Source: Hyphomicrobiales bacterium
Lineage (GTDB): Bacteria > Pseudomonadota > Alphaproteobacteria > Rhizobiales > MH13
Length of the DNA: 64,000 bases
Direction of reading: 5' to 3'
Assembly (NCBI GenBank): GCA_017642935.1
Contig: JAEPOK010000002.1
Span: 1,361,501 to 1,425,500, forward strand
Part shown: in pieces, positions 1 through 7,902 of the stretch
Layout: the number at the start of each line of letters is the position of its first letter
How positions within the stretch are numbered: the first letter of the stretch is position 1
Translations under genes and position numbers: made by a program
The notes under the pieces: generated by a model
Told to the model about the DNA's origin: nothing
Database searches by the model: none
The model's input: only the letters and a program-made list of their open reading frames with translations

Positions 1-1060
1 CGAGCACGGCGACGGAGAGCCGCTCCAGCCGGCCGGCTTCCAGAATTTCGGTCCGATTGGTGGAGGAAATTTCGAAGTTCGTGACCTCTTCAAGCGTTTC
101 GCGCGCTTCCTGGATGCCGCCAGCCGTCGCGCCGGCGTCGGCGCCTGGCAACTCATTACCGACCGTAACTTCGCCCGCGGTGGTGTCGTTGGTGGAGCCG
201 TTTTCTTCGCGAACCTGCGTTGAACGAACGACCTGACCATCCGGATCAAAGACTTCGGAGGTTTCAGAAATGCGATTGTGATTGAGCTCGACGGCGACGT
301 TGACCCGGGCGCGACCTGGACCGACGACTTCGGACAGGATGTCTTCGATCTGGGTGCGGATGCGGTTTTCCATCGCGATCGAGCGCTCGTCCAGCGAGGC
401 GGCCATCATGGCTTCCTCATTGTCTCCGGCGCCGGATGCAAGCAGTTGCCCGGCCTCATCGACAATCGAAACCCGGTTGGCCGACAGCCCATCGACGGCT
501 GATGCTGCCAGATGTTGAATGGCGCGGATTTGCCCCGGGTCCAGGTCGCCGCGAACGCGCAGCACGATCGACGCAGTCGCCTCACGCTGATTGCGTTGGA
601 AGAGTTCGCGCTCGGGCAGCACAAGGTGGACCCGTGCGGCCGAAACCCGATTGATGGACTGGATCGTGCGGGCAAGCTCGCCTTCCAGCGCACGCAGCTG
701 GTTGACGTTCTGAACGAAGCTGGTGGCGCCGAGTGTGCTTGATTGATCGAAAATCTCGTAACCGACGGTGCCGCCCGATGGCAGACCCTGCTCGGCCATG
801 TCCATACGCAGACGAAGAACGCGCTCCTGCGGCACAAGAATGGTGGTGCCATCATTGCGCAACTCGTAGGTGACTCCGTTCGCGTCGAGCTGGCGAATGA
901 CTTCTGAGGAATCCTCGAACGTCATCTCGGTGAACAATGGCACCATGACCGGCGCGGTGACGCGCATCGTGATAAAGGCGAAGAATCCGATGAGCAGCGC
1001 TGCGACGATGCCCATCGCGCCCAAACGGGCAGGACCCAAGTTCTGAAAGAAAGCAACCAT
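1..1060 (-). CDS. fliF: Flagellar MS-ring protein FliF (C-terminus off window)
   Basis: FliF forms the inner-membrane MS ring on which the flagellar export gate and C ring assemble. The first 353 residues are visible; the rest lies left of position 1. There is one N-terminal membrane helix (about residues 12-34), then the secretin/YscJ-like fold with RTIQSINRVSAARVHLVLPE, the signature of the family, and a linker rich in Asn/Thr/Gly as in the variable ring-building region. The ATG at 1060 is the first start after an in-frame stop, so the start is secure. It follows sciP in the same direction with a strong terminator between them, so it probably has its own promoter in 1061-1210. Confidence 0.93.
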   Translation of the reverse strand, partial: MVAFFQNLGPARLGAMGIVAALLIGFFAFITMRVTAPVMVPLFTEMTFEDSSEVIRQLDANGVTYELRNDGTTILVPQERVLRLRMDMAEQGLPSGGTVGYEIFDQSSTLGATSFVQNVNQLRALEGELARTIQSINRVSAARVHLVLPERELFQRNQREATASIVLRVRGDLDPGQIRAIQHLAASAVDGLSANRVSIVDEAGQLLASGAGDNEEAMMAASLDERSIAMENRIRTQIEDILSEVVGPGRARVNVAVELNHNRISETSEVFDPDGQVVRSTQVREENGSTNDTTAGEVTVGNELPGADAGATAGGIQEARETLEEVTNFEISSTNRTEILEAGRLERLSVAVL

Positions 1061-1210
1061 GAATGCCCGTTAGCCCATCTCGATCGCTTCCCTTGCCCAC
1101 CTGTCGGCGCGCTATCGAAGCAGATAGGCAAGAATTGCCCGGTAGATGGTAAACAGGTCGTTAACTCTTGGGTCGAAGCTGCATCGAACGGCGAAAAAAG
1201 ACATAAACGC

Positions 1211-1244
1211 AAAAAGCCGGCCCATGGTTTGAACCCGGCCGGCT
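1211..1244 (-). terminator. Rho-independent terminator after sciP
   Basis: Read on the minus strand, an 8-bp perfect GC stem (AGCCGGCC / GGCCGGCT, plus positions 1237-1244 and 1215-1222) closes a 14-base loop and is followed directly by five T residues. It lies 70 bases past the sciP stop and before fliF, so it should end the sciP transcript and insulate fliF. Confidence 0.8.
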
Positions 1245-1316
1245 GTTTGGTTTCGATGTTACGGTTTGTGAAGAACGCGGCGCGGAAGGCCTCGCTTTCG
1301 ATGAACCGGTTGGGCG

Positions 1317-1592
1317 TTAGGCCCGGTACTGTTGGATGCGCGTTGTGCGAAGTCCTGCCAGCCCATGCTGATCAATCGACATTTGCCAGGACAGGAATTC
1401 TTCCACCGTCAGACGATAGCGCTCACACGCTTCCTCCAACGACAGCAAACCACCGCGAACGGCGGCAACAACTTCTGCCTTGCGACGGATAACCCATCGC
1501 CGGGTAGATGTTGGCGGTAAATCCGCAATGGTCAGCGGGCTACCGTCGGGCCCAATGACATATTTAACGCGCGGACGCTTGAACTCGGTCAT
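1317..1592 (-). CDS. sciP: SciP-type CtrA inhibitor (DUF1153)
   Basis: A 91-residue basic protein of the DUF1153 family. In Caulobacter the family member SciP binds the master regulator CtrA and blocks transcription of CtrA-activated genes late in the cell cycle. The visible features match: an N-terminal KYVIGPDGSPLTIADLP stretch followed by a helix-turn-helix-like segment (residues 31-70, with RRKAEVVAAVRGGLLSLEEA). Length equals the family norm. It is single-gene, with a terminator downstream and 255 bases of upstream non-coding DNA that can hold its promoter. Its place among flagellar genes fits, since CtrA controls flagellar class II genes in this group. Function is by family only. Confidence 0.9.
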   Translation of the reverse strand: MTEFKRPRVKYVIGPDGSPLTIADLPPTSTRRWVIRRKAEVVAAVRGGLLSLEEACERYRLTVEEFLSWQMSIDQHGLAGLRTTRIQQYRA

Positions 1593-1801
1593 CGTACTCT
1601 CACTAAAACACTCGATAACGCGAGAGTGAGACTAGTCGATGGTCCTTAAAAACACCCTAAGGGCCTGGTCATGCTTCGTTAGGACTTTGCGGCGGTTGTG
1701 TGACAGCAATACCAGAGTGTCTGCGCACCTTAGCGGTAGCTTCTAAATCACTGAAGTAGAGGGATAAAGTCTATCGGCTTGCGACCGGTTTAGACTAACC
1801 G

Positions 1802-1831
1802 GCGCGCCCAAACTGTTGATTTCGGGCGCGC
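1802..1831 (-). terminator. GC-rich hairpin after flgD (terminator-like)
   Basis: Two perfect 8-base arms (GCGCGCCC and GGGCGCGC) separated by 14 bases sit 17 bases past the flgD stop. There is no T-run after the stem on the minus strand, so it may be a transcript-stabilising 3' hairpin rather than an intrinsic terminator. The following stretch to 1592 shows no gene and should contain the sciP promoter. Confidence 0.5.
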
Positions 1832-1847
1832 GCAGGATCGCTGGATA

Positions 1848-2525
1848 TCAGGACGTCGGGGCCTGAATCTCCATTACCGAGCTAAGGTTGGCACGCACAT
1901 CACCAATCTGCAGGACTGGCTCGCTTCCGGTGAAATCAACGCCGGTCACCTTGCCGGTGACGGCCGCATAGACATTCACCGCCTGGCCATCACTGGTGTT
2001 GCCGACCACACGGATGGAGTAGACGCCGTCAGGCGCGTCGGTGCCGTCATTGGTCTTGCCATCCCAGGTGAAGGTGCTCTCACCGCGGTCCACGGCATGT
2101 TTCGTCGTAAATATCTCATTGCCGTTGACGTCGTAGATGGAGATTGTGGAATCCGGAGCGGCGACGCCGGAGACCAGTTCCCAAGAGGCCTGGCCGCTAT
2201 CGAGTGTGGTGGACACACCTGCTACCGTTACCGTCGAGCCCAAATAGTTGACCGCGGCGTTGACCGATTGTGCCTCTGTGGAGGTGATGAGATTCTCCAG
2301 ATAGGAGTTGGTCTGGATTTGCTGCTCGACACCGGAGAACTGAACCAGTTGCTGTGTGAATTGGTTGGTGTCCATCGGCTCCAACGGATCCTGATTGCGT
2401 AGCTGCGTGGTGAGCAACTGCAAAAAGGTGTCGAAATCATCAGCCAGCATCTGCTGGTCGCGCTGTGCATTGGCTTGCTGCACCGAAGCCTGCGAGGCGG
2501 CTGCAAGTTGATCAAGTGTACTCAT
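1848..2525 (-). CDS. flgD: Flagellar hook-capping protein FlgD
   Basis: FlgD caps the growing hook and is needed for polymerisation of FlgE subunits outside the cell. The 225-residue protein has the conserved N-terminal block TQLRNQDPLEPMD (residues 41-53) followed by QFTQQLVQFSGVEQQIQTN, both diagnostic for the family, and a C-terminal FlgD Ig-like part with FTWDGKTNDG and PDGVYSIRV (about residues 150-175). There is no cleavable signal, as expected for a flagellar type III substrate. The gene starts 26 bases after the fliK stop, so fliK and flgD form one minus-strand operon. This gene pair (length control and cap) is a common arrangement. Confidence 0.95.
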   Translation of the reverse strand: MSTLDQLAAASQASVQQANAQRDQQMLADDFDTFLQLLTTQLRNQDPLEPMDTNQFTQQLVQFSGVEQQIQTNSYLENLITSTEAQSVNAAVNYLGSTVTVAGVSTTLDSGQASWELVSGVAAPDSTISIYDVNGNEIFTTKHAVDRGESTFTWDGKTNDGTDAPDGVYSIRVVGNTSDGQAVNVYAAVTGKVTGVDFTGSEPVLQIGDVRANLSSVMEIQAPTS

Positions 2526-2551
2526 AGGTCCGGGCTCCTTTTACGCCGATA

Positions 2552-3967
2552 CTAGATGCGGACATCCAAATGGCCGGTGGCATAGAGTTGCTGACGGATG
2601 GCTTCGGGCGAAGCCATGTCGTCGGGAAGCATGGAATCCTCAGGGCCAGCAGAGGCTGGGTCGCCCGACCCAGACTCACCGGACTGATCCTCGGCGCCGG
2701 CGCTGTGCTGGTCCTGGGCAAATCCGTCGGCAGCATCCTGCGCCAATTCAAAGCTCACCGAACCGGGCTCGGTCTTGAGGCCAGCCTGCTGAAGTGCCCG
2801 TTCAAGGTTACGCGCGTCGGTGGTCAGCATATCCAGCGTTTCAGCCCGTTCGACCACCAGATGGGCGCGTGTCTGACCGCTTGCATCCATTTCCAAGCGC
2901 ACATTCAGGCGCCCCAGCTCCGGTGGGTCGAGCCGGATGTCGAACTGGGTTTTGCCATTCATTGCTTGGCGCGTGATTTCGACAGCCAGGGCCGTCACCG
3001 GCACGGCCTGACCGGTCGCGGCCTGCGGCACGGCCGTCATCGCCGCCTGGGCGCCGGTGGCTGTGGTTTGACCTGTTGTCAGGACGGGAGCGTTGGAGTT
3101 GCCGGGTTCAAGGGCGGCGCTTGCTTTGGCCATGGCTTGGGTGACGAGCGCATCAAGGCTTTCCGCGTCCATGCCGCCATTCGTCATCGAGGTGCTCGCC
3201 ATCGCATCGGCAAAGCTCATCGTTTTGGACTGGCTAAGCCCTTCTGGCGTGGCGGTCTTCAGACCGCCTTCAAGCGCGCCATCCATGGCGCCGTTAGTTG
3301 GGGCGCCGCTCAACGCCTGCTCGCCGGCCATGCCGGCCTGGCCAGCCAGTTTGTTCAGGACGGGCGCATTTTGACCCAAGGTTCCTTCAACTGGACCCGA
3401 TACTTGCGCGAACCAGCGACCAAGAGCGCCAGGGTCGGCTTGACCCGTTGCCTGAGGCGGCACAAGCGGGACCGTTTCGCCGGTCAGTGCCGTGACGACG
3501 ATCTCTTGGACCACATCATCGGTTTCGGCGGCCAAGGCAGGGTCCGCCAAGCCGGCAAACGGGTCTGCTTCGGTATCGGCGGCTATCAATGGATCATCGA
3601 CCAGTCCAGGGTCTTGGCTTGCAGCGGTTTGTTCGGTTGCCTGGGCGCCGTTGATGCCTGCATTGTGGCCTCCCTCACTGGAGGTGGCCTGGGTTGAATC
3701 ACTGGACGACGACTTTTTTGGAGAGTCTGGCGTCTCAGTGACGTCTTTGTCGTCCGTGCTTGTCGCCTCCGCCCTTTCTGCCGGTTCTTCTGTTTCTCGC
3801 CGCTCGTTCTCAAGACGATCGGAAAAGCGTGGCTCATCCTCACGGGGAACGCTGCGCTCGCGCGGCGTGGGGCGCTCGGCGGGTGCGATTGGAGCTAGAA
3901 GATCTGGCAATGTGGACACGGGGCAGGCTCTCGCTGTGCATCTTTCAATGTGCGCAGGGTGTTTCAA
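2552..3967 (-). CDS. fliK: Flagellar hook-length control protein FliK
   Basis: FliK is the secreted ruler that measures the hook and switches export specificity. The 471-residue protein has the usual layout: a long, poorly conserved N-terminal part rich in Glu, Asp, Ser and Ala (about residues 30-330) and a compact C-terminal Flg_hook domain whose core QFDIRLDPPELGRLNVRLEM is plain at about residues 337-356, followed by LVVERAETLDML. The start is uncertain: the ATG at 3967 gives a Cys/Arg-rich first 18 residues that look untypical, and translation may begin at a GTG near residue 17. It is immediately upstream of flgD. Confidence 0.88.
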   Translation of the reverse strand: MKHPAHIERCTARACPVSTLPDLLAPIAPAERPTPRERSVPREDEPRFSDRLENERRETEEPAERAEATSTDDKDVTETPDSPKKSSSSDSTQATSSEGGHNAGINGAQATEQTAASQDPGLVDDPLIAADTEADPFAGLADPALAAETDDVVQEIVVTALTGETVPLVPPQATGQADPGALGRWFAQVSGPVEGTLGQNAPVLNKLAGQAGMAGEQALSGAPTNGAMDGALEGGLKTATPEGLSQSKTMSFADAMASTSMTNGGMDAESLDALVTQAMAKASAALEPGNSNAPVLTTGQTTATGAQAAMTAVPQAATGQAVPVTALAVEITRQAMNGKTQFDIRLDPPELGRLNVRLEMDASGQTRAHLVVERAETLDMLTTDARNLERALQQAGLKTEPGSVSFELAQDAADGFAQDQHSAGAEDQSGESGSGDPASAGPEDSMLPDDMASPEAIRQQLYATGHLDVRI

Positions 3968-4152
3968 GTGTCGTGCCAGATTGGAAAGTTGTTATCTTTC
4001 AAGGGCTTTCAATGAACGTTGCACGAAGCCGTCAGCGCTGACGCGGCAAGGATTGCCGGGTGAAGGGCGCATCTTGCCGGGCAGGGCGCATTGCACTAGG
4101 ACTGCACGCCTCATCTCAGGCTCTTGACCCCTGCTGCATGAAGGCAAAACCG

Positions 4153-5304
4153 ATGGATCTTTTTCTGCCCGGCAACCCGGAGCCGGCAGCCACACGCATT
4201 GTTGTGGCGATGTCCGGGGGCGTTGACTCATCTGTGACCGCAGGCCTCGTCAAAGAAGCGGGCTTCGACGCGGTGGGCATCACCCTTCAGCTTTACGATC
4301 ATGGCGAGGCGATGCACCGCAAAGGCGCTTGTTGTGCCGGCCAGGATATTCACGACGCGCGCAACGTCGCCGATACGCTCGACATGCCGCATTATGTGCT
4401 CGACTATGAAAGCCGCTTCAAAGAACAGGTGATTGATACGTTCGCCGATAGCTACCTCGCCGGTGAGACACCGATACCCTGCGTGTCGTGCAATCAGAGC
4501 GTGAAGTTTGTCGATCTACTGAAAACCGCGCGCGAACTTGGCGCTGCGGCCTTGGTGACGGGGCATTATGCCGATACGCGCATGGATCAGACCTCGGGGC
4601 ACATGGCGATGTATCGCCCTGCGGACCTCGATCGCGACCAGAGCTACTTTCTGTTTGCAACGACGCAGGAGCAGCTTGATTTTGTTCGCTTTCCGCTTGG
4701 CCATTTGACCAAAGCCGAAACGCGCGCCCATGCCGAGCGCATGGGGCTTGAGATCGCCGACAAGCCCGACAGCCAAGACATCTGTTTTGTGCCCAACGGA
4801 TCCTATGCGGACATCATCGCCAAGCTGCGGCCAGAAGCGGCTGAGCCAGGTGAAATCGTTGATGTGCAGGGCAAGGTTTTGGGCCGGCACAACGGAATCA
4901 TTCACTACACCGTCGGTCAGCGTCGCGGTTTGGGCATCGCTGCCGGCGATCCGCTCTACGTCGTCAAAATCGATGCGCCGGCGAAGCAGGTAATCGTCGG
5001 ACCGCGCGAGGCCTTGGGCGTCTCCCGTGTCGCCTTGCGCGACTTCAATTGGATTGGCGAGCCCAGCGCTGATCTTTCCAGCGGTGTTCCGGTGGCAGCG
5101 CGCGTGCGGTCCACGCGGCCGCCAAAACCGGCCAGCTTGATTGTGCGCGACGGACAGGCCTATGTTGACCTCATCGAAGGTGAAACCGGCGTCGCGCCAG
5201 GCCAGGCTTGCGTGCTCTATGTGCATGATGGCCCGGGGTCGCGTGTGCTGGGTGGCGGGTTCATCGCCCGGGCGATCAATGCCTTTGAGAAGGATGCGGC
5301 GTAG
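4153..5304 (+). CDS. mnmA: tRNA-specific 2-thiouridylase MnmA
   Basis: MnmA thiolates U34 of tRNA-Lys, -Glu and -Gln in the cytoplasm, using ATP and a sulfur relay. The PP-loop AMSGGVDSS is near the N-terminus. The two catalytic cysteines lie in [11 protein letters not shown] and [10 protein letters not shown], and the C-terminal barrel has [13 protein letters not shown] start at ATG 4153 (MDLFLPGNP), which gives the usual family N-terminus. An ATG at 4138 adds five residues and the frame is open back to 4060, but that upstream part is Cys/Arg-rich and has no ribosome site. It is transcribed toward the tRNA gene and separated from it by the tRNA promoter. Confidence 0.95.
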   Translation: MDLFLPGNPEPAATRIVVAMSGGVDSSVTAGLVKEAGFDAVGITLQLYDHGEAMHRKGACCAGQDIHDARNVADTLDMPHYVLDYESRFKEQVIDTFADSYLAGETPIPCVSCNQSVKFVDLLKTARELGAAALVTGHYADTRMDQTSGHMAMYRPADLDRDQSYFLFATTQEQLDFVRFPLGHLTKAETRAHAERMGLEIADKPDSQDICFVPNGSYADIIAKLRPEAAEPGEIVDVQGKVLGRHNGIIHYTVGQRRGLGIAAGDPLYVVKIDAPAKQVIVGPREALGVSRVALRDFNWIGEPSADLSSGVPVAARVRSTRPPKPASLIVRDGQAYVDLIEGETGVAPGQACVLYVHDGPGSRVLGGGFIARAINAFEKDAA

Positions 5305-5317
5305 CTGCGGAACTTGG

Positions 5318-5347
5318 TTGACAGGGGGCGGGAGCGCCCCCTATACG
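5318..5347 (+). promoter_or_regulatory. Probable tRNA-Met promoter with hairpin spacer
   Basis: A perfect -35 TTGACA (5318-5323) and a TATACG -10 (5342-5347) are separated by 18 bases. The whole spacer is a 7-bp inverted repeat (GGGGGCG, loop GGAG, CGCCCCC). Transcription would start about 35 bases before the tRNA. The same hairpin may end the mnmA transcript, although no T-run follows it. Confidence 0.6.
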
Positions 5348-5387
5348 GCCATCTCGCTCGGGGTTTTTGTGCCCGATGCTCTTTTGG

Positions 5388-5464
5388 GGCGGAGTAGCTC
5401 AGCTGGTTAGAGCAGCGGAATCATAATCCGCGTGTCGGGAGTTCAAGTCTCTCCTCCGCTACCA
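5388..5464 (+). tRNA. tRNA-Met (CAU, elongator type)
   Basis: The 77 bases fold into a complete cloverleaf: acceptor GGCGGAG/CTCCGCT, D-arm GCTC/GAGC, anticodon stem GCGGA/TCCGC with loop ATCATAA (anticodon CAT), T-arm GGGAG/CTCTC with TTCAAGT, and an encoded CCA. The elongator assignment rests on its likeness to other alphaproteobacterial elongator tRNA-Met genes; lysidine-type tRNA-Ile(CAU) usually starts GGGCC. It is the integration target of the islands to its right: its last 44 bases plus four T recur at 27209 and 53068. The T-stem differs from those copies by one compensated base pair. Confidence 0.95.
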
Positions 5465-5468
5465 TTTT
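5421..5468 (+). repeat. Attachment core, left copy (tRNA-Met 3' end)
   Basis: The stretch from the anticodon loop through CCA and four T's is repeated directly at 27209-27256 and 53068-53115. Differences from the 27209 copy are only two T-stem positions (A for G at 5440 and T for C at 5450). This is the classic left boundary of an element integrated by a tyrosine recombinase into a tRNA gene, with the recombinase gene immediately downstream. Confidence 0.88.
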
Positions 5469-5621
5469 CCCAGTAAAATCAGTGGTTTCTGAGTAGTCCT
5501 GGCCGATCTGACACGTAGCGCAGTGGTAGCACAGTCTTGCTCTCGCGTTTTTGGTTGTCGGGCGCTACACATAACACTGTGTTTAACACACTGTTGGAGA
5601 ACGCTGGGTTTGAGCCAGTGA

Positions 5622-7271
5622 TTGCTGACGCAGTCGCGAAAAATGTGGCGACCAGCCAAAAAACTTTGGTGGATACGCGTGCCAAAGCTGAGCCCTAAAA
5701 CGATTACCCTGCTCGATGGCGAGATCAGGCTTTTTCGGCGGGCTCATAGCCAGGCCTTTCAAGCTGCCTTCAAGATTGGTGATCGATGGGTTCGCAAGAG
5801 CACCGGCACCAAAGACCTTGGCAAAGCCAAAAAACGCGCCGTTGATCTGCTCTACGAATATCGTGCGCGCCACAAAACCGGCATGCCTATCGTCACCAAG
5901 CGGTTCTCAGATGTCGCGGCATACTGCGTTGCGGAGATGGATCGATTGACGGCGGAAGGATCAAGCAAGCGGTCGTTTCGCGATTACAAGATCGTCATCG
6001 ACAAGTATCTGGTGCCCTATTTCGGGTCCAAATCCATCGCCAACATCAAACAGACTGACCTTGAAGATTTTGCCATTTGGCGTGCGAAGCAGCTTGGTCG
6101 TGAACCAAGTGCTTCGACGCTGAGCACGCACAACAGTGCACTTAACCGTATCTTCGATGAGGCTGTGTCGCGCGGCTATGTCGAGAAGCGCCAGATCCCC
6201 GATCTGACCAACAAGGGTAAAAAGAGCGAGCGCAGGCCTGACTTTCGGATTGAGGAGTATCGCACGCTCATCCGCAAGCTACCTGCATGGATTGAAGCGG
6301 GCCGGGACGGAAAGTCACGTGAGATGCGCCATTTGCTGCGTGACTATATCCTGATCCTTGCCAACACCGGCATCCGCCCCGGTACCGAGACCGACAGTCT
6401 CATGTGGCGACATGTGCATCTGTTCACCGAAAACGGTCAGCAGTTCTTGGAGCTGCGCGTCGATGGAAAAACCGGACCACGCGACCTGATCTGTCGCGCG
6501 AACACAATCAACTTCCTCAAGCGCATTCATGAGCGCACCAAAGACATTGCCCATCTCAGCTTTGATGAACTTCTCGATGCTAAGATCGACAAACCGGTGT
6601 TTCGGCTGCCGAATGGGACGGTCACGAAGAACTTGCGGCAGACCTTCAAAATCCTCATGGACGACACAGGTTTGCTTTCATGCCCACGCACTGGCCTCAA
6701 CAGAACGCTTTACAGCTTCCGACATACCTACGCGACTTTCGCTCTGTTGAATGACGGTATGAGCATACACACGCTTGCCGTCCAAATGGGAACGTCGATA
6801 CAAATGATCGAGCGCCACTACAGCCATCTACAACCAAGGCTGCAAAAAGAAGTGCTCACCGGAAAGCGCCACGATCCCGATCAAGATGAAGCGGCAACCA
6901 AGGCTACGGTGGCGTCCAACGCGATCTCAGCTGACAACCTCAAAAATCGGGTTGGCAACACAGCCATCGATGAACCAGACGAACTTGATGCGCTTATCAA
7001 GGCGGATGAGGCTGCAGAGCATGGCCAGACTGCGGTTCCGGGGCAAGATATCAACAAACTCAGCTCTCCTACATCAATGGCTCCTGCGATCGACAAAGCC
7101 TTCGACATGTTCGACGCAGGCAAACTCACCGAGGCCAGTTTACTGGTAACGCTCAGATCAGGCGGCGCTGCTTACCAATGCAGCGAGCAACACAAGCTAC
7201 GAGCACTCAAGGCTGTCGAAGAGCAGCGACTGAGCGAGGAGGCATTGCAGGCGATCCTCGTCGGCACCTAG
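5622..7271 (+). CDS. Tyrosine recombinase, integrase of island 1
   Basis: This enzyme would integrate and excise the first island at tRNA-Met. The 549-residue protein has a SAM-like core-binding domain (about residues 90-190) and the catalytic domain with Arg in ILANTGIRPGTE, the SFRHTYATF box and MIERHYSHL carrying the nucleophilic Tyr. It is longer than usual because of about 140 extra C-terminal residues, acidic and Ala-rich, that I cannot assign. The start is uncertain: ATG 5622 has no clear ribosome site and ATG 5643 is possible. It lies 157 bases from the tRNA end, the expected place for an island integrase. The 157 bases that follow it show nothing. Confidence 0.92.
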   Translation: MLTQSRKMWRPAKKLWWIRVPKLSPKTITLLDGEIRLFRRAHSQAFQAAFKIGDRWVRKSTGTKDLGKAKKRAVDLLYEYRARHKTGMPIVTKRFSDVAAYCVAEMDRLTAEGSSKRSFRDYKIVIDKYLVPYFGSKSIANIKQTDLEDFAIWRAKQLGREPSASTLSTHNSALNRIFDEAVSRGYVEKRQIPDLTNKGKKSERRPDFRIEEYRTLIRKLPAWIEAGRDGKSREMRHLLRDYILILANTGIRPGTETDSLMWRHVHLFTENGQQFLELRVDGKTGPRDLICRANTINFLKRIHERTKDIAHLSFDELLDAKIDKPVFRLPNGTVTKNLRQTFKILMDDTGLLSCPRTGLNRTLYSFRHTYATFALLNDGMSIHTLAVQMGTSIQMIERHYSHLQPRLQKEVLTGKRHDPDQDEAATKATVASNAISADNLKNRVGNTAIDEPDELDALIKADEAAEHGQTAVPGQDINKLSSPTSMAPAIDKAFDMFDAGKLTEASLLVTLRSGGAAYQCSEQHKLRALKAVEEQRLSEEALQAILVGT

Positions 7272-7428
7272 CTGTGGATAACCACGGAGGGGCTCACTCA
7301 GGCATAATGAAAAGCGAAAGAGGGCGGGGAGCTGACCTAAGAGACTGCAGGAGTTCAGCGCCTCTTGATCCCCATAGCGGAAATAGGGGGCTGCGCGCGT
7401 TTGACCTGCAAAGAACACTCCAGCAGTG

Positions 7429-7902
7429 TTAGTTCTGGGCTCTTTCGTCCAATCGGCGATGCTGCTCCTGAAGCTCTTCTGGCCATTGGCTCTTAATGAA
7501 GGACAGGACCGCTTCAATCTCACCGTCAGTCAGAACGCCTTCATACGCTGGCATGGCTGACTGATACCCTTCGAGGTTTGCAGCCTCGACGATCCCGTAT
7601 TTCGTGATGGCAAACAGAAGGTCGGTTGGATGATGCCAAGTATGGCCGGTTTCATCGTGCGGGGGTGCAGGTATGAGGCCATCTGCACCAGGTGACTGCC
7701 AGTTGGGTTGACCTTGAAGATTCACACCGTGGCAAGCAGCACAGTTGGCCTGATAGACGTGTTGACCGAGCTGAATTTCAGCGCGTTTATCGGCGCTGAA
7801 CCAACCTAGCACTCGTGGCTGATCAAAGGCGTTTTCCACCGTAAACAGCGCCAGAATGAGCGCTAAGGTTAGCGCTGCACTCAGGAAAACCCGTTGCATC
7901 AT
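7429..7902 (-). CDS. Membrane-anchored class I cytochrome c (copper cluster)
   Basis: A mono-haem cytochrome c likely exported and held by an N-terminal hydrophobic segment (MMQRVFLSAALTLALILALF). The haem site is CAACH (about residues 54-58) and the axial Met lies in YQSAMPAYEG. It starts at ATG 7902 inside the ATGA that also ends the multicopper oxidase, so the two are translationally coupled; an in-frame ORF from 7968 adds 22 Arg-rich residues that lie inside the oxidase gene. It may carry electrons to or from the oxidase in the periplasm. Similar cytochromes accompany copper oxidases in other islands, but the electron partner here is inferred. Confidence 0.85.
   Translation of the reverse strand: MMQRVFLSAALTLALILALFTVENAFDQPRVLGWFSADKRAEIQLGQHVYQANCAACHGVNLQGQPNWQSPGADGLIPAPPHDETGHTWHHPTDLLFAITKYGIVEAANLEGYQSAMPAYEGVLTDGEIEAVLSFIKSQWPEELQEQHRRLDERAQN

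Noticed and set aside
2570-3697. 375-residue plus-strand ORF opposite fliK
   Set aside because: It is antisense to a well supported FliK frame, His/Gly/Arg-rich without motifs, and is typical of a mirror frame in GC-rich DNA.
5500-5575. tRNA-like D-arm words (TAGCGCAGTGGTAGCAC) after the tRNA gene
   Set aside because: No anticodon stem, T-arm or acceptor pairing could be built around them, so it is probably chance or a heavily decayed remnant.
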